A stretch of 64,000 bases of DNA, from contig OZ025209.1 in NCBI GenBank assembly GCA_964019055.1, positions 62,001 to 126,000 on the forward strand, in the 5' to 3' direction. The notes under the pieces were generated by a model, which made no database searches, was not told where the DNA came from, and saw nothing but the letters and a program-made list of their open reading frames with translations. How positions within the stretch are numbered: position 1 is the stretch's first letter; each line of letters opens with the position of its first letter. The translations under genes were made by a program, and so were the position numbers. This DNA comes from Anthopleura xanthogrammica. Taxonomy: Eukaryota > Cnidaria > Anthozoa > Actiniaria > Actiniidae. Of this stretch, positions 24,428-37,400 are shown one piece after another.

Positions 24428-25028
24428 CGGAAACCATCAAAATGCTTCCTAAGCTGAATCTAGATTTATTAATGTTGAATTCTTTTGAAAACCAATCATC
24501 ATCTGTTGTTCACTCCGTCCGCCATCTTGAATAAGGACAGTAATGAATCGTGTTATGGTCACCAAACACAGTAAACCGCTGACCTTCAAGCATAATAGGA
24601 CAATGACGTCATATATTATGCTCGGTTGTGTTCCGGAATGCATCGTGAATGTGAGTTATTTTTAATATTTTACTTATTTGGAGCAGGCCAGATAAAGTAA
24701 AAATGCTTTTCCATATGATAAAAATATATTCTAGTAATTCGTTTTCATATTGCGCAAGCCGGAGAACCGTGAAAAAAAAAAAAAAATCTAAGCTAGTCCA
24801 ATATAAAGACTTTTTCGATTGGCTGGTTAGTTATTATATTTTCTGTCGTTTGCTCTTATCCAATCAGAAACGTTGTTCTATTGCATTCAACAAGTTGTAT
24901 ATAAATTTTGTAAATACGTTCTATTTCTAGTGCTTTCCTGGTGGGAACTGCAGAACTGCGGAACTGTGTTGATCAAAAGATTCAATTAATTTTGGTAGAG
25001 AACAAGTTTATTAACAGATTTTCCCAGT
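24428..25028. promoter_or_regulatory. divergent promoter region, MED16 / RILP-like
   Basis: The two start codons (24427 minus, 25029 plus) are 601 bp apart and face away from each other. On the plus side there is a CCAAT box in TCCAATCAG at 24859-24867 and a TATATAAA at 24898-24905, well placed for the RILP-like gene (ATG at 25029). No TATA-like box is obvious for MED16. Function is inferred from position and motifs only. Confidence 0.5.
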
Positions 25029-28000
25029 ATGGCCTTGGATCTCACCACAGCTGAAGTATATCAACAGGCTTCAGTAATCGGTCAAGACATAGAAAAGATT
25101 ATCGAACGATACGGTCATGAAGCTGTTCTGGATCTTATGCCGAGAGTTGTACAAGTTCTTGAAGAACTGGAACTTCTTGTTTGTGAAAGAGAAAAAGAAA
25201 AGCTCGAGATTGCAGAATTGAAGATGGAGAATGAACGACTTTATTTCGAGATTAAACGAGAAGCTTGTCATAGACGTAAACTTGACGAGGTAAAATGCGT
25301 ATAATGTCAAAGATTATTTTCTTGATGTTCACTTTATTAAGGGCCAGAATGATTATTACATTAGCACAACAATACAATATAGCACTCGTGTTTACACGAC
25401 TCAATAACGATCAATTAATTTCATCCCGAACTATGGAAATAAGGATTTTTTTTTTCCTTTTTAGGTTAGTTAGTGTATAGGAAGATAGAAACCAACGCCA
25501 CGACGTTTGTTTGCTTAAGAACCAAGATGGAGTTATCAACTGCTGTTTTCCTAATAAACCTAATAAATCTTTACTAAACTGATTTGTTGCGTGTAGAAGA
25601 ATCTAGCATCACAAGATACATTGTTGGAATTGTTCCGTGTACATAGGTTATTGTGCTGCTGGACAAAAAAACGAATTAACAAAACATGAAAAAGATATCG
25701 TGGTTCGATACTAACTTATTTATAAAATGATCTCGTGAAATTATCTCATAAGAATACAGACAATAAATCTATGAATAATTTATACTAATAATTGATACCA
25801 ATTAGTAACATTGAACATTTAAAAAACAAAGGACAATGGTATTAAATTGTCACCTATATTGATTAGAAATTAATTCTCGCCAGGTAATTACATTAATTTA
25901 TTGCAGTTAACATGGACTACCAGTAGTCCATTTTCCAAATGGCCTTTCTGGATATTTATGCATGAACTCTTTAGCCTCACATTCATGTACCTCATTGAAT
26001 ATTACAGCAGGACATGCAAAGGGATGGCCACATTTTAATGTGTATACTTCCATGCACAAGCCTTCAATGCAAAGCTGGCTGGTTTTACCAAATAAGGCGT
26101 GTAAAAACTTGTTTGGCAGCATAAAAAGCTCTTCTTTTTTTCTTATCTAAGTGTCTAGTTTTTCTAGCGCTTTCACACTAATTGGTGACACTTTTCACTT
26201 TTTTTAATTCAATTCAATTCAATTCAATTTTATTGAGGAAGAAATAATTTACAAATATGTATTTAACTTGCATTTAGCTTAATAGCTAGTCTAGGCAAGT
26301 TAAATTAAATTTCTTTACAATAGTTGAAATTAGTTTACTCATATATTATTAGATATTACGAATGTATATTTTATCTAAATATTTAAGTAGTAAAAGGAGA
26401 AAAAAAAGAAAAGGTAATAGAAAAGAAAAAAACAGCTAACTATAAGGACAACGACAATAAGATTTACTTAAATAGTTTTGAAATATCGACATCATAACCG
26501 TTTGCCATTAAATTATTAAAAAGGGCTGACATGACTTCTTGTTTAAAGTTTCTTTTAGACAACTTTCTAATATGTGCTGGTATTTGACTCACACACTACC
26601 ACTACATTCAATATTCTATGCACACAATGCTCACTCACATGTTGATTTTTATGGAGGGAGGAAAGCGGAGTACCCAGAGAAAACCCTCATAGTGCAGGAA
26701 AGAACAACACACATAACAACTCAATTTACATATGGCAACCACAGGGCTTAAACCACAGTGGTGAAAGGCGGCGCATTAGAAGCATACAACGCCCATGCTA
26801 CCCTGTGCATGGAAGTATGCAAATACATTAAATGTGCATAGTTATACCTTTGCACGTCACACTGTAATATCTAATGAGCTGCATGAATGTGAGGCTAAGG
26901 ACTTCTTGCTTAACTATTAAGAAAGGCCTATAGTGCACTTGTCTCTACAGGACTCCACATTAGCATAATTAACTTCACCAGCAGAAAGTTATTCAGAGAG
27001 CATTGAAATGTGTACATTTACAGCATTTATTTGTTTGTTGACATGTTATGGATGTGCAGATTGACATGTAAAACTTTGAAGATAAATACTGATTCATCAT
27101 CTGCACCAATGTTTAGGAACTGTTTCATGCTCGTAAAGATGGCGAACTAAAGAGCCTGAAAACCATTGTGGATAAACTTCAACAAGAGAACAAAAGACTG
27201 AGAATGGAATATGAAATGTCAGCAAATGAGAAACCTGGTAAATACAGATTGATACTTGCACATGCATAGATGAGATCATATGTGTCAATGAAATGACATC
27301 AATTAATTCATTTTTTTGTCAGTGACTACCTATGTCAGTGCTCCAGGAGATGCAGAAGTGATGCAAAGAATGAAAGAAACTATTGACACTCAACGGGATG
27401 TAATACGCAGTAGAAATCTGGAAATTGAAAGTCAAAAAGCAGATGTGGAAGCAGTAAGTACCAGTTGATTTGCACATTTGTTAGAACTTCCAATTTTTTT
27501 CTTTAGTAGCAGTGAAAATATTCACCCCTCCCCCTCATTCCCAATAACAATGTAATGTTTTGTGTTTTGGGGGGATAGGTGGGAGGATTGATCTGTTGAT
27601 TCCTATGTTCAACATGTGCATCTGGATCCTATCTTACACTATTCTCTTGAATTAATGTGTGTGAACAACATGTATTTTAGATGGAGGAACAAATTGAAAG
27701 GTTAGTAAACATTAATGAATCTTTGAGGAAAAACCTTGCTGTGCAGCAGTCAAGAATGAATGGACTAGCTAAAGAAAAGGCAGAGTATGAAGCTGAGTTG
27801 AAAATCCTTAAATTAGAACTAAGTGAACAAGAAGAGGCAGAATACCAAGGGTTGGATGGAGAGAGGAAGTTTTCAGATGGTGATGTTGGCAGTTTTATAG
27901 AAGATGATTTCGCCAAAATGGATGTTCGGCAGAATGCTGAAAACCACGCTGAAGATCTTCACAAGGGAAAAGAAGTTAGTAAGAGAAAAGAAGATGGTTG

Positions 28001-28902
28001 GGCAATAATTGACGTGGCTGGGAAGGAAAAACCACTTGATCAGAACAATGAAAATGCAGACTCTTCAACAAAGACATTGGAAAGAGATCCAAACAGACCT
28101 CGATACACTAGAGCAGAACTCCAAGAAATACTAACAGAAAGAAACAAACTGAAAGAAGAAGTATTTTCTCTTAAAGAAGAATTGTCTTGGTACAAGCCAA
28201 AGTGAGTAGATCAGTTTTAATGATGTGTATGTACAGTATGTAGCTCTGATACTAATCAGTCGGAAAAATTGTTTGAACGGAGCACACCCAATGTAGCCTG
28301 CGTCACATCCTGAATTTTCTTCGTAAAGTCCGAAGAAAATTCCGTATGTGACGCAGGCTAACCAAATGATATTGAAGAAGTGTCGCAAAACCTTCCCTCC
28401 TTTTCTTTTTTCTTTCTTTTTTTTTTTTTTTTTTGCTGATAGGCATTCGCGGGGATTTTCCCCGCGAATGCTTATCAGCAAAAAAAAAGAAGAAGAAAAA
28501 AAAGGAAACTCTGCCAGCAGGGAACGCAAAACCAATCACCAGGAAAAGATTTTTAGTTACCAGTTTCGTAAAACGGTTTTTTCTGTTATCTTGTCTTATT
28601 TTTAAGAGATGAAAATGAAACGGAGTTTAATCCTGAAAAGAGCCCGAATACACGAAGAAAACGCGAGGAATCTGGAATCTCAAAGATGTAAGTACTTTTA
28701 TACCAGAGGATCCACTGAACTATACGTAGTTATTGTCTAACACAAAGGCCTCACTATACATTGATCTCTGCGCAAAGGATCGACTGATCTGAATAAACTA
28801 CGTGTCCCATACATATATTAGTTACAAACTAACTTACTGATTCACATTACTCTGTACTTTAGTTTCAGTATCTTCACAGCTCGCAAAACCAACACCTTAT
28901 GA
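25029..28902 (+). CDS. RILP-like protein (RH1-RH2 Rab-effector adaptor)
   Basis: Exons: 25029-25289, 27117-27237, 27323-27453, 27681-28201, 28607-28687, 28863-28902; 1155 nt, 384 aa, close to vertebrate RILPL1. The family binds Rab GTPases through RH2 and motor or myosin partners through RH1, acting in lysosome and ciliary membrane traffic. RH1 is visible from about residue 5 (LTTAEVYQQASVIGQDIEK, DLMPRVVQVLEELE). A coiled coil follows in exons 2-4. RH2 is at about 311-345 (RYTRAELQEILTERNKL, SLKEELSWYKP). The tail ends ISKIFSIFTARKTNTL. The stop that appears just after YKPK is intronic: CCAAA is followed by GTGAGT, and two more exons keep the frame. JIP3/4 also have RH1 and RH2 but are far longer. 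Confidence 0.9.
25907..26122 (-). repeat. dispersed repeat copy with 71-aa open frame (copy B)
   Basis: The reverse-strand frame LPNKFLHALFGKTSQL...KCGHPFACPAVIFNE...HKYPERPFGKW is rich in Cys and aromatic residues and has intact coding potential. It resembles copy A at 7585-7790 at DNA and protein level, and the inverted, stop-riddled copy C at 26808-26960. It lies in intron 1 of the RILP-like gene, antisense to it. Family unknown; it could be a mobile-element ORF fragment or an exon of an unseen gene. Confidence 0.45.
26200..26530 (-). mobile_element. LINE 3' fragment with (AATTC)n tail
   Basis: Read on the reverse strand, a short open frame (EVMSALFNNLMANGYDVD...) ends in a stop at about 26470. 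A 3' UTR-like stretch follows, ending ...CTCAATAAAATTGAATTGAATT, a pentanucleotide tail typical of non-LTR elements. It is a short 5'-truncated copy in RILP-like intron 1. Confidence 0.5.
26580..26770 (+). repeat. dispersed GGAGGGAGGAAA-core repeat
   Basis: CACACACTACCACTACATTC, ATTCTATGCACACAA, TTATGGAGGGAGGAAAGCGG and AGTACCCAGAGAAAACCCTC occur in this order. The same order, reverse-complemented and diverged, is found at 3690-3830. The copies at 10830-10930 and 1741-1790 are partial. Confidence 0.65.
26808..26960 (+). repeat. dispersed repeat copy, decayed (copy C)
   Basis: TGTGCATGGAAGTATGCAAA and GCATGAATGTGAGGCTAA align with the reverse complement of 26060-25960. Several stops break the frame. 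With copy B it forms a wide inverted pair about 0.7 kb apart in RILP-like intron 1. Confidence 0.6.
28294..28480. repeat. two hairpins in RILP-like intron 4
   Basis: 28294-28359: AGCCTGCGTCACATCCTGAA pairs with TTCCGTATGTGACGCAGGCT around a 7-nt loop. 28434-28480: TGCTGATAGGCATTCGCGGG pairs almost perfectly with CCCGCGAATGCTTATCAGCA, flanked by T-rich and A-rich arms that extend the symmetry. Both look like small palindromic transposon remnants. Confidence 0.8.
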
Positions 28903-29530
28903 AGCACAACCAAGACTGATGCGCAATGGAATCAAGTTGTTTTTTGTCTAATGTGGTTCCACTGATGGATATTCAAGCGTCCCTTGCAGCTGACTAAAAG
29001 GCTAGGCAATGTATTATAGTATACTTATATATATATATATATATCTATATATCTATATATAGTATAGATAACCAAGTGGGATGTCATCGTGCGGGAATCA
29101 TGCTGAGTATTAATTTTACAAACTAGTGAGGATTAATGCTGATTTTGACGTTCCAGTCATGGAAATTAGAGATTGATTTTTCTGACTTTTAGGATTTTGA
29201 TATTTATTGTTGTGTGTGGGTTTTTTAAATCAGTGGTATGTTCTTTGTGCAATAATGTTGGGCTCTGTAACAACGATCAGTACAATGATGGAGAGTTGTA
29301 CTTATAGAAGAAAGTACGTGTAGGTAGGGAATTCAGATATGTATCAATGTACTAATATCAACTATTATTATATGAAATAGAGTGTGATATTGAGTTACAT
29401 CAAAATGATAAGATTGATATCCCCACTCCCACCAGTGGGGATACGATTTTTATCAACACTGGTGGTGTCAAATTTCGACCAAAGTCAAATTCTCCATTAT
29501 TTTTCATTGGAGATTTCATATAATAAACAG

Positions 29531-29670
29531 AACATTACATGGCCGCTTGGAGATACGAATTTTATCTTCTCGTGCTGATATTATCTCTCACTTGTTCGCT
29601 GCGCTCACTCGTGAGAGATAATATCAACACTCGAAGATAACATTCGTATCTCCGCGCGACCACGTAATAT
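29531..29670. mobile_element. palindromic MITE, about 60-bp arms
   Basis: ACATTACATGGCCGCTTGGA...CTGATATTATCTCTCAC pairs with GTGAGAGATAATATCAACAC...CGACCACGTAATAT. It has no coding sequence. Confidence 0.8.
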
Positions 29671-29709
29671 CCTATATATATCTAATTAACATATAACCGA
29701 TATAACCAT

Positions 29710-29793
29710 TTTCCATACATCGGTGTAGTTTCAAAGGAACCTTGCAACCTCGACTGAATACTTTGTGTTTGACCAGTGAACCGATGTATGGAA
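29710..29793. mobile_element. palindromic MITE copy 2 (left arm deleted)
   Basis: TTCCATACATCGGTG jumps directly to the inner sequence AACCTTGCAACCTCGACTGA and the complete right arm CCAGTGAACCGATGTATGGAA. Compared with 8135-8270, most of the left arm is missing, an internal deletion expected for hairpin DNA. Confidence 0.75.
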
Positions 29794-32700
29794 ATTGCGG
29801 CTTGCGTGCTAGCCACCACCACCTAGTCATTGATGTGTCAAGTTTTAAAATATTTTCGTGAAAAAAGCTATTTTTGAGAAAAGAAAAACATTATAAATGA
29901 TGAGTTATTTTTCAAAAAATTTAAATAAATGAACCATTTTTATAGATCCAATAAATGTGTTATATTTAATCATTTGCACGTGAGCGTGTGTATGACGTAT
30001 GGTGAACTGACAACCCTGCGCACTGAATTGCTTTATGGCTTTCTTTAAAACGGTGCATCATGTTGTTCCATAAACGAGACGATGAGACTGTAAATGACAC
30101 AATGTGCAGTTTATTGACCTCAACAACTGCATGGTGTACACAGAAAACTTAAGCCGGACCGGCCCGTCTGGAGCAAGGGTGAGTTGACCACAGACAATTC
30201 ATGTACTTCAAAATGAAATATTGAGAATTGTGTACAGGCGAGTCTTTTCGGCTGTCGCCGAACACAAACTAAGATTCATCAAGATTCATACTTTGTTCAG
30301 TCGAGTCGATAGTTCAGCCTCTACTATGTACTATACTGAGGCTTTGAACACCGGTGTGGAAAATACCTAGTGGCCAATAAATAAACAGTAATATTAAAGA
30401 ATATTTTGGGATTTATTGCAATAATTGAGCTACCACAGCCCGCTGGATGCAAGCTATTGTGTGACCGACACGACCTGATCAATGTTATGGAAAAAATTCA
30501 TAAAACAGCGCCAACCTGCCATACAAACTGCGTCATCTATCATCACTTTGCTCAGATGGAAAGAATGAAAAGTACGACGTCACTAATGTGTAACCCCAAC
30601 AAATGTAACCTGAATCCAGCACACTAAAGACGTTTGAACACTGATCATGAACTTCATCGGTTTGGTTCTAGCAAGACTCTGTTTTCTGTGATAAGACACA
30701 CTGATGTATGGTGATGTAGGATCAAGGTATGTGAAATATTCTAAGATAGTGTTGTTGTTGCTGTTAAGGTAATGATAATTACTCGGTAAAGATTGATTGG
30801 TTAGTGAGTACAACAGTACTTGATCTAGGCTTCTTGATGCTGATTGTACTTTAGGCCATAATATATATATAATCATGATATTACTTTTTTGCCATTGCTG
30901 GTTTATCCGGTTTCATTCCCTTAATCACAACCAACCGGCCAAGAGTTTATGAAAACAAAGTTCAAGTCAGTTCTTGATGTCTTGTTTTAGCCGGAATCTA
31001 GCTACATAACAATTGATTTTTGTTACTTTCCTACAGTGACTCTGGGTCAGTGTACCCTCTTCCCAAGGACAGACACAATTTTGCTTCTAATTTATCAGTT
31101 TTGCTTCTAGTCTAATTTTATTTTAATCTAAACCGACACTGACTAGATATGTTTTTTTACCAATGTCGTGCAATCTTGAAATAGTTAACGCAATATAATC
31201 TGTTGATCACTGATTCAGTCTGAAATAGATAAAAATCCTAACTAGTTTTCAGGGAGGTGTATCACTTGCTGTGCGAGTACTTGAATAAGTTTGATTGCAG
31301 TGGGCTCCCTGTGGTTTAATTGCAGTGGGCTCGCCGTGGACCTGAATAAGTTTGATTGCATAGGGCTCGCCGTGGACCCGAAGGGTCAAGTAAAGGAAAT
31401 TTGTTGCCGGAGTCGGTGATAATTACTATGATGAATTAAGAAATAGTATAAAGGGACTGAACAAACAGATATTTTATTTTATTCTATCGATCATCCCCAA
31501 GACAAAACATATCCCCAAGAAATTCTTGTTCAGCAATAAATAAATATACAAAAGATTGACAAGTTTCCGCAGGAACAAGTTCGTACCCGACGCATTCTGT
31601 CTATGCGGAAATCAGTAGTAAACCACTTGTCATACACACCCTTGTTACATGAATTAAGATAATCATTACGTTAATTGTTAAATCAATAATTCATTCATGG
31701 TCTCAGGTTAGATAGAATATGGATAAGCATAATTCATTGTAAGCATAATTCATTGTATAACTGCACTGATTACGCTATAATAAGACAAAATGGGAGGGAA
31801 AAGTTCTCTTTCTTCCTGAAGGCGGGACTTATGACGTATCATCAATCCCCATGCAGAATCGTAAACCAGGTTGGCTCAGTGAGATAGGGATGTAATAGTC
31901 TGCTAGAGAAACAGCCGGAAAGTAAGACGCTGATTCGCACCATTTCCCAGTTTTCATATCAAATGTTAACTAGTTTAATCATGCTATTTGCCTGTTTAAC
32001 TTTTGTATTCTTGTCTTTCAGTGTTTGTTTTTGCGCCGGGATGATAGAGGCCCCATAATAATCAATGCTAACAGGCTTGGCATACATTACAGCAATGATG
32101 GCTGATTCTACAAAGTAAGTATGCACATCCTTGCTAGAAAACTCAGCTGAGAGACATTTCTTGATATTACTTGTGTTATCTGATGCCGCAACCACTCTTC
32201 CAAATAATATTAGATTTAGCAAGCCGTATTCGCTATTATTTATCTAAGATTTATCCCTAAGTTTTTCAAATTTATATTGAATGTTATCCTATTAAAAAAT
32301 CGGCTTAGTAAAAATACGTTTCCAGATGCTCCTCCCCTTCATTATCATTCATGCAGGAATCTTGAATTACACTCTCGTACTGTCGGTATGCCCGCCGTCA
32401 TATCGTGGTAGAAGTGAATATCTCAGCAGTCTTTAGACAAGTTTCGTACATCGTGTAAAGTCCACATCTGTCACTTTTGATTTGGTTTGGGTTCAAAAGT
32501 GTTGTTTATATATTTTGATGCTAAAATGGTTTATGCTAATCCCTATTCACATGGCGCCGTAGCGTTGGAAACGATTGCAAAGTAGTTCTTGCTTCGAAAT
32601 CAAGTGAATATTGTTGATGAATACCTGGACTTACTATCGCGAGGCTCGTATTTAAGGTATGACTTGCAAAGGTAGTTTATTAGAAACATAAAGTGTTATT

Positions 32701-34444
32701 AAAGACTCGAAGATAATAAGTTTATGAGGCCAATTAAAGGTAAACAACCTTTATCATAAGAAATACCATCACAGAAGTAGATCTTACTTTTCTGATAGAC
32801 TTCAAAAATCTTCACAAAAATTGTCTCGCTTTCTTTGCTTTTCTACTTAGCCCGACTTAGAGACTTTGTGGTCTTTTGTGGTTCGTTTTGTGCACAGTTA
32901 TTACCACTATTGGTACGTTCAATACGGGATACAAATAGAGCAACTCGTTTCCCTATATTCTAGCTCAAATGTGTTGAAATAATCTTAGTCAACCTATTAG
33001 AGTATAACTAATTGTCATTGGCGTGTTGTGGCTTGCTTGTGCTAGCTTTCTCATAGCTTTCTATGGCGACGTTTAAGTGAAATTCAATTAGACCAGAATA
33101 ATCAATATTTAGTCGCTTTACTTAGAGATATTTCACTTGCACAAATGTTCGGCAAACGTTCAACGCATTTCATGGATCCTAGTTATTTAAATTATCTATC
33201 AAACTGATCTACAGTATGAAGTTACCAAGTCAATGCTTTGAATTCTTTGATTTATTGCGTTGATTATTATCAACACCATTTAACTGAATTCCTTCGAATC
33301 AGAGCATATAATTGTTTTCCAGTGTGCATTGGCTTATTGTTATTATTATTCCTGTCTTGTACTTCATATTTTCCTGTAGATGTTTTGAGTACAGCTAGCA
33401 TTAAACTTTGTTACGGGTCACTGCCACATGTCATGAGGAATGACATGAATTTCTGTCCTTCTAGTGTACTCTTATTTCACGATATGTAGCCTTATACTGT
33501 GATTGAAGTCAAATTGGGACTGGGGTTCCTGTGGTAGACATTTTCAATCGAAGACTGATAGCATTAGCATGATCAGGATGATACCTATTATTACTCCCAT
33601 TCCCATTTATTATCTCCCATTCAAATTTGTAAATCAAATTATATAACATATTTCATTTCTTTAATTTATATTTTTACTGAACAATTCCTTGAATGCTTAC
33701 TATCTGATATTTTGAATGACTTTTATCAGTCACAATCAATCAACCATTTCACGCTAACAAAGTTCCCTGCATCTTTACTGATTGTGTCATCTTCGTCCAT
33801 CTTTTTGGAAACCTGAACATCTTGGTAATGCTTATGATTCCTCTGTAGAACTGATGATTTACTGTCAAACTACTTTCCTCTGTCTATAAGTTATAGCGGT
33901 TTTGTGATCCTGTATAACGTGGCTTACTTGATAACTGCAGCACCATATATGCTACCGTGACTGAGTGAACCTGGAATAACCTACCTGCTATTGATGAAAT
34001 GTTATTTACAATACTGATAGGTTCTTCCAATATATTAGATACAGCTCATCCACGACGACTTATAGTAAATGTAATACATCTAGTGCTTGCATGCATCAGT
34101 GTAGGATCATCATCATCATCTCTTGCCAACCGTTAGTATACGGCTATAAAAAAAATCTTCATTTCACCTTCCAGCGACACAGTATGTTCTTCAAGCATTA
34201 GAATATGAATTTGAGTGTCATATGAATTGCTTACCTAGCATCCATAACAGTGTATACAAATAAGTATAACATTCACCTGACCGCTGCCAATGCATTATCT
34301 AATATTCTGGATCAGTAACAAAACTGTCGAACTTGGCATCGGTCCTTGATACACTTAGCTTTAGCCGCATGTATTGATTTCGCATGAGAAACATAATTTA
34401 GCATATCAATGCTCCATTCACTTCAAATATTGTTGTACCAACAG

Positions 34445-37400
34445 GTATCCTCTTTTGCTCCACAGAGATTCAAGTAAAAACAAATCCGGCTTGATTAAAC
34501 ACAGTACCAACACTCGTGAAGATGTCCTGTCACCTTTAGAACTCAAAGATATTCTTGACCGTCTAATACAAGAAGAGCATGAATACAAAGAAATTAAGTT
34601 GAGCACTGTGAGAAAATTAACAGCAGACATGACAGAAAGGGGACGCAAGCTGGGGACTAATTTGGAAGCCATTCACAGTTATGTTGTTAAAGATTGTTCT
34701 AACATGGAAGAAGGACAAGATCAGAAGGAGAATTGTCTGTCAGAAGATCTTGCTGACGAGATAAGAAAGAGAACTACGTCTGTTGATAGTGAAATAAAAC
34801 AACTGGAAAACCAAATGGGACAGCTACAGAGAACACTAGTCAAGGGAAAGGCAAGAAGAGAAAGCATACGGCACAGAATGTCTGCCTCGTCACCAGCAGG
34901 AGGACGTAAGGGGTCGTCTATCTCATCTTCATGTTCCTCTATGCCCGAGGATGAAGAACTTAGCTCAGAAGACTACAAATCGAAAATAGAACTGCTAGAG
35001 AATGAAAAACTAGAGCTCCTTGAAGACAAGAAAGATCTTAATGATGAGATCAAATTTTTAAAGTACCAACTGCAGTATCGTCTGGAGGTACAGTCACTAC
35101 AAAACGAACGTGACTCCAAAACAGAGCCTCATATCAAGCTTGAAGATGAAAACAAGACTTTGCGCGAAGAAAATGCCAAGTTGAAAGAGCGGTTTACAAA
35201 GATAAAGAAAAAGCTAGAAGAAAGTGACCATGTTGAGGAATCACTTCTTAGCATGACAGATGTTCCTGATGCAACAGACAGTTCTGCTTTAATCGAGAGC
35301 GAAATGGACAGAATGCATACTGAAAGAAAGATTTTGCTATCGACAATCATGCGAATGCAGAGCATGGAGAAAGATGAGGATGATGAAGTATCATATGCTG
35401 ATTTTGGAGTACAATGTAACCTTATGAAGATAGAGAACATGGAAGAAAAAAATGTCACTCCTCTTGTTGCAAAACTGACGAAAGAAAACAAGGCATTAAA
35501 AAAACACATCACTGACATGCAAAACGAGATAGATGAACGAGAAGAAGAAAGCAAAACACTAGACGAGGAAAACTACAAACTGACCGAAGAGAAAAGAACC
35601 TTGGAAGATACCATTAATAAACTCAGAACACAAATCAACGAAACGTTAGACACAACTCTAGATGAAATAGAACATCTGCATTCTTTCAATGAGGACCTTG
35701 AAGTAAAGTTCGAGAGAACAGAGGCAAAGAATAAAGAGGTATTACAAGCTCTAAAAGACTTGCAAAATACCAATTGCAAAACTTTGGAGAACTTACTAGA
35801 CCAAGTAGAAAACAAGTCAACAATGGAGGAAGTGTTCGAGTATTTAGACAGAGAAGTTGGAAAATTGATCGAAGAAAATTCAAGTTTGACCGTAGAAAGT
35901 GGCGAAAAGAAAGCCGTTCAAGAGAGGAATGAAGGAAAGCAGTTCACTTCAAACCTTCTTCATGAGGTTAAGACATGCAAAGAGTTGCTAGAATCTCAAA
36001 GATCCCACATTAGAAATTTGCAACTTGAAAAAAGAGACATAGAAGAAGGATACACCAAAATGAAAAGAGAACTTCTTCTTCTTAAGTCGAGCAAACAGCG
36101 GGCAAGAGAAAATTCTAAAGAGCTTCAATTTCTGAAGAAGAGGCGAGTTAAATCTCTTAACGACGGTACGCTAGGCGGAATTGAGACCAAAGATGTTCTT
36201 GTTGATAAAGAATCCCTTCAAAGAGAAGTAAAAAGACTTGGGGCTGTCAAGACACAGCTCGAAAACAATGTTCAAAAACTTAAAAAAGAAAAAGCAACCT
36301 TAGAAGATGAAAAAGTGTGTCTGTTGGGATCCCTGTACCACCAGTTGGAAAGAAATGAGTCTCTTGAGATTCAAATTGAAGAGTTAACGGTTGCAGTTGA
36401 GCAGTGGGAGGCCAAAGCAGACCTTGAAAATGAGGTATTTGAAAGAAAGACCGAGGAAGAAATCAAGGAAAGCTCAGAAAGTGCGGAAGAAGATTTACCA
36501 GGAAAAGTAAAGGTTGAAGAGATTCAAAAAAGCATAGAGAAACATGTTACTAGTGAAGAGCTTCCAGGGAGACTAGATGAGGAAAGCATTGCACCAGCAC
36601 CAGCACTAGCAAGACTAGAAACTGAATCTAATGGATCACTAGATACAGAGGATATAGACAATACTCGACCAACCAGTCCTGTTGTGAGTGTCGTAAGCTC
36701 TGCAGCTGAAGAATCGCTACAAGAATTGAAACATAAGATTCACTGTCTTGGAGAACAGCTACATAACGTCCAAGAATCGGTGAACGGGTTGGAAACAGAG
36801 CGAGATAAACTACAAGAAGATCTCGATGAAAGTAAAAAGAATGAAAAAGAATTAAGGAATGTCATCATTCAGCTCAAAAGAGAAAACGGCATCCACCTTG
36901 ATAAACTGGCCAAAACTAATGAACGTGCAGAAACGCTACAAGTTCGTCTTCGAGAGGCTAATGAAGCAAAAGAAGAAGCAATGGAATCTTTAGAAGAGGC
37001 CAACGAGGAAAATTTTGTATGTAAACGACATTCTGAAGTCCTGGATAAAAGGCTTCAAGAAGTGACAAAGCAGAGGGACGATTTTCGTAACGAGGTCAAT
37101 GTTTTAAACGAAAAGACTAAAGATTATCAACAGAACATAAAAGAAATACATGAACTGATAGATAAAATCAACAACGGCCAAGTAGAAGACACGGATTCAG
37201 GAAAGGAAGAAGAGGAGTCTACAGAAAGTGGCGCGAAAGAAGATGATCAAAAAGAATCCATTATAGGGTTAATAGCAGTGTTAAACAAAGTCAATGAGAT
37301 GAAAAAGAAACACGAGGAAAAGTGTATTGAATGTGACGTGTTGAAGAATCAACTGAGTGCTTTGAACACCGAGAAAGAAGCCTTGCATAAATCTGTACGA

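Larger units (their letters stand above)
28903..34440. other. 5.5-kb non-coding region with two palindromic elements
   Basis: Presumed RILP-like 3' UTR, spacer and possibly 5' exons or introns of the giant coiled-coil gene. (TA)n at about 29027-29056. A palindrome at 29531-29670 (GAGATACGAATTTTATCTTC ... GAAGATAACATTCGTATCTC) has the central phrase GTTCGCTGCGCTCACTCG common in invertebrate foldback elements. A MITE copy lies at 29710-29793. Near 31290-31380, TTTGATTGCAGTGGGCTC recurs three times. Open frames of 60-100 codons here are unconvincing. Confidence 0.55.

Noticed and set aside
28131..28605. Open frames of 78-134 aa around the hairpins
   Set aside because: They run through an intron of the RILP-like gene and owe their length to poly-T/A flanks of a palindromic element.
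30406..30627. 73-aa frame as an upstream exon of the coiled-coil gene
   Set aside because: No ATG start, no consistent donor and no family resemblance.
34374..34444. Start of the giant coiled-coil protein at 34374
   Set aside because: The codon there is TTG and the next in-frame ATG is at about 34628. AG acceptors at 34444 and 34465 point to a spliced exon instead.
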